Shown in pieces: positions 9,799-17,956 of a stretch of DNA of 64,000 nucleotides (position 1 is the first letter of the stretch; each line of letters starts with the position of its first letter). A model generated the notes under the pieces. The model was not told the origin of the DNA, did not search any database, and worked only from the letters and a program-made list of their open reading frames with translations. Location: contig OZ244148.1 of NCBI GenBank assembly GCA_965216255.1, positions 2,666,001-2,730,000 of the forward strand, written 5' to 3'. The DNA comes from G965216255 sp965216255. Its GTDB lineage: Bacteria > Bacteroidota > Rhodothermia > Rhodothermales > Bin80. Both the position numbers and the translations under genes were made by a program.

Positions 9799-9945
9799 CG
9801 CGGTCCGTACCGTATGTTCCCATGCCCGACAACCTACGGCGTTTCCTAGAGGTACCGGCCTTGGAACCTGAAACGGCCCGGCGCAGGTTGCTGAATTCCT
9901 CGTCCGTGCCGTAGTATTTGGTCTGTCACCCAAGCCTTTGGAAGC

Positions 9946-10791
9946 ATGTCGAAATCATCATGGTATGTGCTCTCTCTGCTTCTAGCCGTTACCACCACGT
10001 CCGCCCAAGATGCGCCCAGGCCCACAGAAACGGTGAACCTGCTCGTTCCGTATCTCGAACACGCGCCCGCAATTGACGGCGCACTAGATGAGTGGAAGGA
10101 CTTTGCCTTTACGGACGGAGTATGGGACATCTATCGGCTTCGCCACACATTCTGGTATGATGGCGGGCGTCGAAACAGGCTAACATATCATGGTAATGAA
10201 GGGCACCCGGAAGATGATCTAAGCGCAAGGTATTACATCGCATGGGATGAGATGTATCTGTACCTCGGTGCAGAGGTGCGGGACAACACCAACGACGTAG
10301 AAGATGCCAGCCACCAGCCCAGGAGCTGGTATGCAAAGGACAGTATCTGCTGGTTTATCGAGGCCCCTCGTGACGAAGCACCCGAATGGTTCGGTCGGGG
10401 TGACAACGCCTTTTGCTTCGTCGCCGACGCCTCCATGCCTGACTACGGCGCTTGGTGGCGGCACGGGGCTCCCGGCGAAACGCACTTGGAGGAGCCCATT
10501 CCGGATGACGCCGTAGATTATGCCCTGAGATTTAACCCCTGGCAGACGGGTGAAGCAGACTATGTGCTGGAGGCACGCGTGGAGATGGCGCCAACGCTGG
10601 GCATAAGCGATCCCCGATGGCAGCCTCCGGTCATCGGTGATGTATACGGCATGGAGATCGTCCACTGCGATCCCGACGGCGGGCCGTACGGCGGCCATTT
10701 CATGATCTATGGCACGGGTGACGACGATGCCACATGGGGACGCATGGTTCTTTCGGGTCCCCAGCAAGAGATTGAGCGCAGAGCCGAGTAG
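9946..10791 (+). CDS. Secreted CBM9/DOMON-like carbohydrate-binding protein
   Basis: Signal peptide (SSWYVLSLLLAVTTTSAQ), then one beta-sandwich resembling the family 9 carbohydrate-binding or DOMON-like fold. Typical landmarks are AIDGALDEW near the start, YIAWDEMYLYLGAEVRD in the middle, and a terminal WGRMVLS. 281 residues, a single domain with no catalytic module. It follows two sulfatases on the same strand and plausibly binds a glycan or heme at the cell surface. The fold call is from these landmarks only; ligand unknown. Confidence 0.75.
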   Translation: MSKSSWYVLSLLLAVTTTSAQDAPRPTETVNLLVPYLEHAPAIDGALDEWKDFAFTDGVWDIYRLRHTFWYDGGRRNRLTYHGNEGHPEDDLSARYYIAWDEMYLYLGAEVRDNTNDVEDASHQPRSWYAKDSICWFIEAPRDEAPEWFGRGDNAFCFVADASMPDYGAWWRHGAPGETHLEEPIPDDAVDYALRFNPWQTGEADYVLEARVEMAPTLGISDPRWQPPVIGDVYGMEIVHCDPDGGPYGGHFMIYGTGDDDATWGRMVLSGPQQEIERRAE

Positions 10792-10800
10792 GATAAGGCG

Positions 10801-11667
10801 TCACCGGGACCTTCGAGCGCGGCGTTCCTTCCGTCGGAAAATGGGCGCCGCCAACGTGGTCTCCTGTTCGCTTGCCGTCCAGACAGATGGCGGTCGCCCA
10901 CCCCGGGGGCGCAACGGCTCAGAGGATTCGCTGAACGCGGCGTGTTCAGGGTAGTAGGGCATCCGGGCGGGACCCGGGTTACTGTATAGGGGCGGCGCGA
11001 AGTTGTCAGGCGCCTCGCCATGGAGTTGATTCTGATCCAGTTTGCCGACCTCCCTGAAGGCTGGATTCTCGCGTACCTTGCGCTGGAAATTACCCGGATC
11101 CAGCCTAGTATTCCAGATCACTTCATAAACCCTGCGCAACTCGCTAATCGTAAACATGGGCCCGCAGAATCTGGAGGCAAGCGTGGTGTACTCCAGCTTG
11201 GCCTGGAGGCGCTCATATGCGTCTGCAACTATCCGGTTATGATCGAATGCCATGTCAATGTCTCCGGCTCTGAATCGTGCGATGGGCACGATTCCGGCGA
11301 GCGCGGCATCGCTTCCGCCTATGGGAGGTGGTAAAGAGGCGCAGGCTGCCCAGTATGCAACCGTAACCACCCTCATGCGCGGATCCCGCTCCGGCGCTCC
11401 ATACGTACGGAGCTGCTCCAGATAGGCCATTCCGGGTGCTATGCCCGTCTCTTCTTCCAGTTCGCGCTGAGCCGCTGCCTCTAGATCTTCCCCAGGTCGG
11501 ACAAATCCACCCGGAAGAGCCCAGGCACCCAGAAATGGCTCTACTCCGCGCCGAATCAAGAGAACACGCAATTCATGGTCTTCAATAGTAAAAAGCACCA
11601 CATCCACCGTGACGGCTACTGGCGGGTAGCTGGTAGAACGATACTCTAAAGTCTCATTTCTTGCCAT
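10801..11667 (-). CDS. NUDIX domain transcriptional regulator, NrtR-like
   Basis: The N-terminal NUDIX domain has a complete box: GGFVRPGEDLEAAA followed by REL, then EEETGI. About 110 C-terminal residues form a winged-helix-like segment (FTISELRRVYEVIW) typical of NrtR-type regulators. These sense ADP-ribose or related molecules and repress NAD or sugar genes; in Bacteroidota, relatives regulate pentose use. The last 70 residues are basic and low complexity. Convergent with the CBM9-like gene, with 9 bases between stops. Confidence 0.82.
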   Translation of the reverse strand: MARNETLEYRSTSYPPVAVTVDVVLFTIEDHELRVLLIRRGVEPFLGAWALPGGFVRPGEDLEAAAQRELEEETGIAPGMAYLEQLRTYGAPERDPRMRVVTVAYWAACASLPPPIGGSDAALAGIVPIARFRAGDIDMAFDHNRIVADAYERLQAKLEYTTLASRFCGPMFTISELRRVYEVIWNTRLDPGNFQRKVRENPAFREVGKLDQNQLHGEAPDNFAPPLYSNPGPARMPYYPEHAAFSESSEPLRPRGGRPPSVWTASEQETTLAAPIFRRKERRARRSR

Positions 11668-12016
11668 CCTGAAGCTACAACGCTAAGAGAAAGGGTACGT
11701 CTGGCCTGCGCGCAGGGCCTCCGTATGAGCGAATCGGGACACGATCATCTATTGAGGGACCCGGTACCGATTGCAAAGCGGTTTTGCTCCATTTGTGCTC
11801 GTACATGGCCAATCCTAAGTCGTTGCCTCTGTGAATAAGAAGCACGTAGGTCTGGTCAAATTCAAGTACCGTGTCGCGCGCTGGATCAATTCAGCCTCAG
11901 GCGCCGCGCGCGGCAACCCTGGGACGCCCACAGGCGGGCTTTCGCCCTGGTACACGGGAGCAGAATCACGGGCAACCACCTGCGTTTCCATTTTTTTTCG
12001 GACTACGGTCATGTTA
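11668..12016. other. Intergenic region, no gene seen
   Basis: Between divergent genes. No recognisable frame or RNA. Base composition shifts to strongly AT-rich after about 11990. Confidence 0.4.
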
Positions 12017-12045
12017 TTGACATGTTTACAATAATATATTATATT
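12017..12045 (+). promoter_or_regulatory. Consensus-like sigma-70 promoter
   Basis: TTGACA at 12017-12022, a 17-base spacer, and TATATT at 12040-12045, in a locally AT-rich stretch. It lies 53 bases upstream of the ATG at 12099, which is preceded by GGAGGA at 12089-12094. This is the clearest promoter in the window and suggests strong housekeeping-sigma expression of the ARPP-1 gene. Confidence 0.7.
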
Positions 12046-12098
12046 TATTGCGACAATAACAAGAACCATGCACGATTCGTAATTAAACGGAGGACATC

Positions 12099-13025
12099 AT
12101 GCCTGAATCCAACAAAATCCCGCGTATCGAGACTACTTCAGTCGGTCATCCCATCACCAGACAGGGAGTATCATTCTTTCCCCTCTACCTGCACGCAAAC
12201 AGCTTGCCGGAAATAGCGACGGGGGCTGCATCCAAACTCGAAATCAAGGAACTGCCCGACGCCGCAGTTCCGACACTGTGCGTATACAATCCGGGAGACT
12301 CTGCCATCCTTATCGTGGAAGGAGAGCAGTTCGAAGGCGGATTGCAGAACCGCACGATCAACGCCACCGTGCTCATAGCACCCAAGTCCACGCTGCAGAT
12401 TCCGGTTTCCTGTGTGGAGCGCGGCAGGTGGGGGCGCAAACGGGAGTATAGACGCGCACCGACGTTCACACCGCCAGAAGTGCGGTTCCGCACCCAGGAG
12501 ACCGTAAATCAGTCCATGTGCGAAAGGAGATCCCGGTCGGGCGACCAGGAAATCGTCTGGGGTAGTGTGGACAGCGTGCTGCGAGATCTGGATACGCCAT
12601 CACAAACAAGCGCCGCTTCCGAATCCACCCGCGTATTCGAGCGCGACCATTCGCGGGCGCAGGCGCTTAAGGAACTAGGCAGCCGGGGCGCGCTAACAAG
12701 CCAATGCGGCATCGCCGTGGCTCACGGGCATCAGGTGAAAGAAATCCAGCTGTTCGGATCGGCACATCTGCTGGCAGCGCACTGGAATGCACTCATCGGC
12801 TCTCACCTGCTGTCTCCGGTACACAAGGATGGACGTCCGACGGCTACCGGCGTTCTGGCGGTCCTGAGACGTTTCGGCACGCTGCCCCCACTGCGTGCCA
12901 AGGGCGTCGGGCTCGGCACGGAGCACCGCGTGGAAGACCAGTGGGGGCTCGGGCAGGCATTGACGCTTGATGGGGCCTTCGTGCACGGCAGTTACTACAC
13001 GAGTGATCCGTTGACAATCAATTAA
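12099..13025 (+). CDS. ARPP-1 / DUF6569 family protein
   Basis: Matches the ARPP-1 domain family (DUF6569), recognised by ILIVEGEQFEGGLQNRTIN and the following PVSCVERGRW. The family is cytoplasmic, of unknown biochemical function, and is linked by genome context to ADP-ribosyl-glycohydrolases and phosphatases. 308 residues is about normal. No signal peptide. Monocistronic, behind its own strong promoter and followed by a long non-coding stretch. Confidence 0.8.
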   Translation: MPESNKIPRIETTSVGHPITRQGVSFFPLYLHANSLPEIATGAASKLEIKELPDAAVPTLCVYNPGDSAILIVEGEQFEGGLQNRTINATVLIAPKSTLQIPVSCVERGRWGRKREYRRAPTFTPPEVRFRTQETVNQSMCERRSRSGDQEIVWGSVDSVLRDLDTPSQTSAASESTRVFERDHSRAQALKELGSRGALTSQCGIAVAHGHQVKEIQLFGSAHLLAAHWNALIGSHLLSPVHKDGRPTATGVLAVLRRFGTLPPLRAKGVGLGTEHRVEDQWGLGQALTLDGAFVHGSYYTSDPLTIN

Positions 13026-13742
13026 AGGCATTCCGCGCACGCCTGCCAGCCGGGCCCGCCCCCCGGGATTGCACGGGCCGCGGTAGCCCAGGCTTGGCAG
13101 GCGCCTTCTTGGACCCACCCGCGTCCAAGAAGGCTACAAGGCTCGCCCTGTACTGTCGGTCGGATCCATTCTGAATGCAGACCAGCTTGGTGAACTCTGC
13201 CAGCTAGCATGTACCGGCGCCTTGATCAAATACAAGACCGCAGCCCTCTCGCCGGTCACCATCCATTCTCCTGGCTGCCGAGGTTGTACATGCAGGACCG
13301 CGCCTCTTCCGAGCGCCTCCGCCGCCTAGCAGAATGTCATATTCCGGGAATCGACGATTGCTTGCTCCCCGAGTAGCGGTTACTTTGCCCATGAGATACT
13401 GCGCGTTATCGTCCCGGTGGGGCGCAACCGTTAGGAAGGTTGCATACAAGCGACACAAGATCCCGACCACGACGCCACCTCGCAAGATGGGGTTCACCGG
13501 ACGGTTACGCTCTTCCCGCATGACCCGGGCCAGCTGCCGATACAACCATTGATCCTACGCCGACGAAAGAACCGGTAATTGCAGGCCAGCCGGGGGCTGG
13601 ATTTGCCTCAGACTCGGTGCCCGGGGCATGCATCGTCTGCCCGATGACAGCCCTTTCACCAGGAATCGGGCGAAGATCCGGCCTAGTACTTGCCCCAGCT
13701 ACCATCGCTTTGTAGCTTTCCGATTCATCTGACTCTTTCCTC
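13026..13742. other. 717-base non-coding stretch
   Basis: No gene recognised on either strand. Contains one strong hairpin at 13103-13134 (listed separately). The short frames at 13204-13552 on both strands have no family resemblance. Confidence 0.45.
13103..13134 (+). terminator. Perfect 12-bp hairpin, possible terminator
   Basis: GCCTTCTTGGAC at 13103-13114 pairs perfectly with GTCCAAGAAGGC at 13123-13134 across an 8-base loop. It sits about 80 bases after the ARPP-1 stop. There is no clean T-run after it, so it could be a terminator of the hairpin-only kind, an RNA-stability element, or a protein-binding palindrome. Confidence 0.45.
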
Positions 13743-14741
13743 ATGAACACTCGAATTCACCTCATTGCGCTGGCTCTTCTGTCCGCATCGCTTACCACCG
13801 ACGGATTCGCACAACATGATGCGAACCCCTTCATAGGCCGGTGGACCCTTTACCTGCCCGACGGAGCCGGCTGGCTCGAAGTACAGGAAGACCATGGATT
13901 TCTTGATGCATCCCTGCTGTGGTACGGCGGCAGCGTCCTGCCTGTGGCCAGCGTCAACGTCTCGGGCGACGTACTTACCGTAACGCGCACTGCCTCGGTT
14001 GAACGCCAAGGCGGTCGCACGCATACCCTGACCAGCAGCTTCCAATTCCGACGAAACGACGATGACCTCGACGGAGTGGCTTCGTTTCCGAATCGGGATG
14101 GCATGGGGCATCGCATGATTGAATTCCGTGGCCAGCGCCTTCCCGACACGCTTCCTGCACCGGACGTTTCAGCCAGAGAGTACGGAGAGCCTGTGGATCT
14201 CTTTAACGGAGTGGACCTCACCGGTTGGTCACTCGTGAATGCGGATCGTGAAAACGGTTTCATGGCCAAAGACGGCATGCTGATCAATAACCCCGTTCAG
14301 CCGGACGGCGATGATCCCATCGCATACGGCAACCTGCGTACAGACGCCACTTTTGAAGACTTCCGGCTCACCTTGGAGGTTAATGTACCCGAGGGCAGTA
14401 ACAGCGGCGTGTACCTGCGTGGCCTCTACGAAATCCAGGTCGCGGATACATACGGCCGTGAACTCGATTCTCACCACATGGGAGGGCTATACAGCCGCGT
14501 CACCCCTACCGCGAGCGCGGAAAGGAAAGCGGGCCAATGGCAGAGCATGGACATTACGCTTCACCGGCGCCACGTCACGGTCATCCTCAATGGCACTAAG
14601 ATTATCGACAATCAGCCGGTGCTCGGCGTTACGGGCGGTGCCCTGACGGCGGACGAATTTTCGCCGGGACCCATATACGTACAGGGAGACCACGGACGCG
14701 TGCTGTATCGCAATCTGGTCTTAACGCCGATCCTCAACTAA
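13743..14741 (+). CDS. Secreted DUF1080 protein (3-keto-disaccharide hydrolase family)
   Basis: Signal peptide ending in FAQ. The first 110 residues form a small N-terminal beta domain (GRWTLYLPDGAGWLEVQE). A DUF1080 concanavalin-like domain follows from about residue 145: VDLFNGVDLTGW, NSGVYLRGLYEIQV, then a C-terminal YRNLVLTP. DUF1080 proteins include hydrolases of 3-keto-glycosides. The gene begins a plus-strand set with a Gfo/Idh/MocA oxidoreductase and a TIM-barrel isomerase, the usual partners in 3-keto sugar pathways. Confidence 0.86.
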   Translation: MNTRIHLIALALLSASLTTDGFAQHDANPFIGRWTLYLPDGAGWLEVQEDHGFLDASLLWYGGSVLPVASVNVSGDVLTVTRTASVERQGGRTHTLTSSFQFRRNDDDLDGVASFPNRDGMGHRMIEFRGQRLPDTLPAPDVSAREYGEPVDLFNGVDLTGWSLVNADRENGFMAKDGMLINNPVQPDGDDPIAYGNLRTDATFEDFRLTLEVNVPEGSNSGVYLRGLYEIQVADTYGRELDSHHMGGLYSRVTPTASAERKAGQWQSMDITLHRRHVTVILNGTKIIDNQPVLGVTGGALTADEFSPGPIYVQGDHGRVLYRNLVLTPILN

Positions 14742-14769
14742 ACTCTCGCGCCTAACCACACACGTAATC

Positions 14770-16119
14770 ATGGCACAGCATTTCACGGCCAGCCGCAGGG
14801 ACTTTATGCGCATGGGTGCCCTTGGCACCGCAGCCTTGGGCATGGGTCTGCGACCAGGAGAAGCCGCGGCGCAACGGGTCCAGCCCAGCGATCGGATTAC
14901 ACTTGGATTCATCGGTGTCGGGGCCCGGGCGCATCAACTAATTGAAGCCATGAAGGCCTTCCCGGAAGCAGAGATCGTGGCGGTTTGTGACGCCTACACG
15001 GGCAGGGTTGACCGGGCCGTCGCCCGTACAGGCGGGCGCGCCGCGGCCTACCGAGACTACCGAGAAATCATCCAACGCTCCGACATCGATGCCGTAGTCA
15101 TCTCCACACCCGACCATTGGCACTATCAGCACAGCATCGACTCCCTGGGCTCGGGCAAGCACGCCTACATCGAGAAACCGCTTACGTACTCGATCGAGGA
15201 AGGACTAGGCATCATCGAAGCCCAGCGCACCAACGGCGTGGCCGTCCAGGTAGGCAGCCCGGGCCCTAGCGGCGTGCTCGTGCAAAAGGCGCGGCAAATG
15301 ATCGCAGCCGGCAAGATTGGCCAGGTGACCATGGTGCGTGCCTCCATGAACCGAAACACAGCATCGGGCGCCTGGATCTACCCCATCCCAAGCGACGCGT
15401 CTCCCGAAACGGTCGACTGGGACCTGTTTCTGGGCTCGGCACCCAAAATGCCGTACAGCCCAGAGCGCTTCTTCCGGTGGCGCTGCTACCGGGATTACTC
15501 CGGCGGCATGTCGACGGACCTCTATGTGCATACCTGCACCACGATCAATTACATCATGGGCGCTCCCATGGCGGAAAGCGTTATCGCCATGGGCGGACTC
15601 TACCGCTGGAAGCATTCGCGCGACGTGCCCGATACCATTAACGCGTCCCTGAAGTATCCAAACGGTTTCATGGTCAATCTTAGCGGCACCTTCAACAACC
15701 AGGGCGGCGCTGCGGGGGGCATGCGCTTTCTGGGAACCGAGGGTACGCTCGTGCTAGGCGGCGACCTGACTTTCATTCCCGAGAACGTGAACGAGAGCAA
15801 CGGCTGGATCGTCGACAGCTGGCCCGAGAATCTGGCGCGGGCCTACTACGAAGATCCAACTATCCGGCAAGCGGAGTTGCCTTCATCCCGCGAGGCACAG
15901 ACGCTGCAACCACAGGAAGTGTACAGGGCAGAGGGCGAGTCCGCCATCCAGGCACACATCCGGGAGTTTTTCCACGCCGTACGCGAGGGCACCGCTACCC
16001 GCGAGGACGCCGCGGTAGGCCACCGCGCTGCCGCCTGTGCCCACATGATCAACATCGCGCTCGACCGCGAGCAGATCGTGCACTGGGATGCTGACAAGGA
16101 TACGCTAGCCACGGGGTAG
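14770..16119 (+). CDS. Tat-exported Gfo/Idh/MocA oxidoreductase
   Basis: Twin-arginine leader (SRRDFMRMGALGTAALGMG), then a Rossmann fold (LGFIGVGARAHQ) and the conserved EKPLTY with the catalytic-region Lys. The later segment GGMSTDLYVHTCTTINYIMG belongs to the C-terminal substrate domain. These enzymes oxidise or reduce sugar hydroxyls with bound NAD(P); Tat export lets them leave folded with cofactor. 449 residues is normal for the exported subgroup. It lies 28 bases after the DUF1080 gene, consistent with an operon making and cleaving 3-keto-glycosides. Confidence 0.9.
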   Translation: MAQHFTASRRDFMRMGALGTAALGMGLRPGEAAAQRVQPSDRITLGFIGVGARAHQLIEAMKAFPEAEIVAVCDAYTGRVDRAVARTGGRAAAYRDYREIIQRSDIDAVVISTPDHWHYQHSIDSLGSGKHAYIEKPLTYSIEEGLGIIEAQRTNGVAVQVGSPGPSGVLVQKARQMIAAGKIGQVTMVRASMNRNTASGAWIYPIPSDASPETVDWDLFLGSAPKMPYSPERFFRWRCYRDYSGGMSTDLYVHTCTTINYIMGAPMAESVIAMGGLYRWKHSRDVPDTINASLKYPNGFMVNLSGTFNNQGGAAGGMRFLGTEGTLVLGGDLTFIPENVNESNGWIVDSWPENLARAYYEDPTIRQAELPSSREAQTLQPQEVYRAEGESAIQAHIREFFHAVREGTATREDAAVGHRAAACAHMINIALDREQIVHWDADKDTLATG

Positions 16120-16128
16120 GGCCAGGCC

Positions 16129-17014
16129 ATGAACAGGCGTGATTTTATGTGCAGGACGGTCGGGGGAGGTGCTGCCGCCACTCTGCCCGTGCTGGCCGCT
16201 GCCGGAGAACCTGCCACCTGCGGCACAGAGCAGTTAAGGATTTCGGTGCTGTCCTACGCCTTCCACGGGCTTCTGCGGGAGGGGAGGATGAATATTTTCG
16301 GCTACATGGAGACTTGCAAATTCCGTTACGGACTCCACGTAGCTGACATCTGGAACGGCTTCCTTGAATCCACCGAAACGGAGTATCTGCAAACAATCCG
16401 GGGTGAATTGGATGCGCGGGAGCTGGGAGTAGCGGACCTATGCGTGGACCAGGCCCATGTCTGGGACGACAACGAAGAAATCCGCTCCCGCAACCACTCG
16501 AATGCCCTAGCGAACCTAGACGCCTCGCGGATCCTTGGGGCACCCTTTGTCCGCACTGACGCAGGCGGGCGGGGCACCTCCTGGACGAACGAAGCCTTTG
16601 ACCACATCGTGATGCGCTACCGCGAGTATACGCAATATGCCAGCGACCATGGATTTGTGGTTGGAGCGGAGAATCACTGGGGTCCCGAAAAGACCTGGGA
16701 CAAACATCAAGAAACTATACGAGGCCGTCAATCATCCAGCCTTCGGCCTCTCCCGCCACTTGGGCGCCTGGGAGGGCACGGAAGAGGAAAATCGCGAAAT
16801 TGACCGCATGGCGGCCCCTTGGGTGTCACACACCCATATCGACTGGCGCATCTGCACAGGAGGCCTGCTGGAAGAGAAGCTAGCCAATTTGTGGAACGTC
16901 GGCTACAAGGGCTACTACAGCGTGGAACACCACACCGGCAGAGACGAATACTCCGAGGTCGCCATCCAGCTGGCGCTCGTGCGCAGAACGCTGGAGCGCC
17001 TCCAGCAAGGCTGA
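16129..17014 (+). pseudogene. TIM-barrel sugar isomerase/epimerase with a +1 frameshift
   Basis: Xylose-isomerase-like TIM barrel (AP endonuclease 2 superfamily) with a short Tat-like leader (NRRDFMCRTVGGGAAA). The first frame covers residues 1-190 or so, including VGAENHWGPEKTWD. The second frame carries on with NIKKLYEAVNHPAFGL and HTHIDWR and ends at 17014. The two join perfectly if one A is removed from the AAA at 16702-16704. A sequencing error or a recent mutation are equally possible. It begins 9 bases after the oxidoreductase stop. Confidence 0.85.
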
Positions 17015-17015
17015 C

Positions 17016-17939
17016 CTACTCCAATTCCTTTACCAGTACGGCACGGGCTGCCATCAGAGCGTCGCGCACCTCGACGATACCCTCTATCTCACGGTCCTCC
17101 GGACCGTGTTCTATTCCGCAAAAACCATGGTAGCCGGCATCTAGCACGATGCGCATCATGCGGGTGTAGTCCAGCGGACTCTGGCCTCCATGGTCATCAA
17201 AAACGACGGGCTTGACGCTTACGCCGGTCGCATACGACATCAGCTCCTCGACGCCGCGGTACGAATCGTAGGTCTCCTTTTCGCTGATGCGAAAATTGCC
17301 AAAGTCAGGGAGCGTCCCAGCGCCTGTGTGATCCGCCATTTCAATTACACTCCGTAACCACTTGCCATTACTGGAGAAGCCGCCGTGATTTTCAATTATC
17401 ACGTGCTGCCCGTGCTCATCTCCAAACTCACATAGCTGGTTGAGGCCGTCCGCTACGAGCTTCATCTGCTCTTCGCTGGTGCCTTCACTGTATCCGTTAA
17501 CGCGGATCGAATGGCATCCCAGATAGGCAGCGGCCGTGACCCACTTGAAATGGTTCTCTACCGCCTCCCGGCGTTTGCTCTGATCCGGATCTCCGAGGCG
17601 CCCCTCACCATCACACATGATAAGTACGCTTTGCACGCCTTCGCCTTCCGCCCGTGTCTTCATCTCGCGCAGGTATTCCATATCCTCGGCCTTGCCCTTG
17701 TAGAACTGGTTTACGTACTCGATGCCGAGGATGTCATTCTCCGCAGCAATGCGTGCAAAATCCAGGGGATCCGTCTTGCCAGCGAAGATAGAGCGGAACA
17801 TTGACCACTGAGCCAGCGAGATCGCAAATAAATCTTCGGCGGGCGACTTCGCCCACAGCATGCGCGTAAGCTCCAGGCTGGCGGCTGCAAACGCAGTATG
17901 CTTCAAGAACCTTCGGCGCGTAACGGAATGCTTGGTCAT
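17016..17939 (-). CDS. Tat-exported sugar phosphate isomerase/epimerase-like protein
   Basis: Leader TRRRFLKHTAFAAASLELTR, then an AP-endonuclease-2/xylose-isomerase-type barrel. Metal-ligand-like segments are visible: IIENHGGFS in the middle, GTLPDFGNF, and FCGIEHG near the end. Such exported barrels act on keto sugars or sugar glycosides rather than on phosphorylated sugars. It is the last gene of the long minus-strand array and ends head-on against the frameshifted paralogue 1 base away. Confidence 0.87.
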   Translation of the reverse strand: MTKHSVTRRRFLKHTAFAAASLELTRMLWAKSPAEDLFAISLAQWSMFRSIFAGKTDPLDFARIAAENDILGIEYVNQFYKGKAEDMEYLREMKTRAEGEGVQSVLIMCDGEGRLGDPDQSKRREAVENHFKWVTAAAYLGCHSIRVNGYSEGTSEEQMKLVADGLNQLCEFGDEHGQHVIIENHGGFSSNGKWLRSVIEMADHTGAGTLPDFGNFRISEKETYDSYRGVEELMSYATGVSVKPVVFDDHGGQSPLDYTRMMRIVLDAGYHGFCGIEHGPEDREIEGIVEVRDALMAARAVLVKELE

Positions 17940-17956
17940 GGTTCTGCCTGGTAAGG

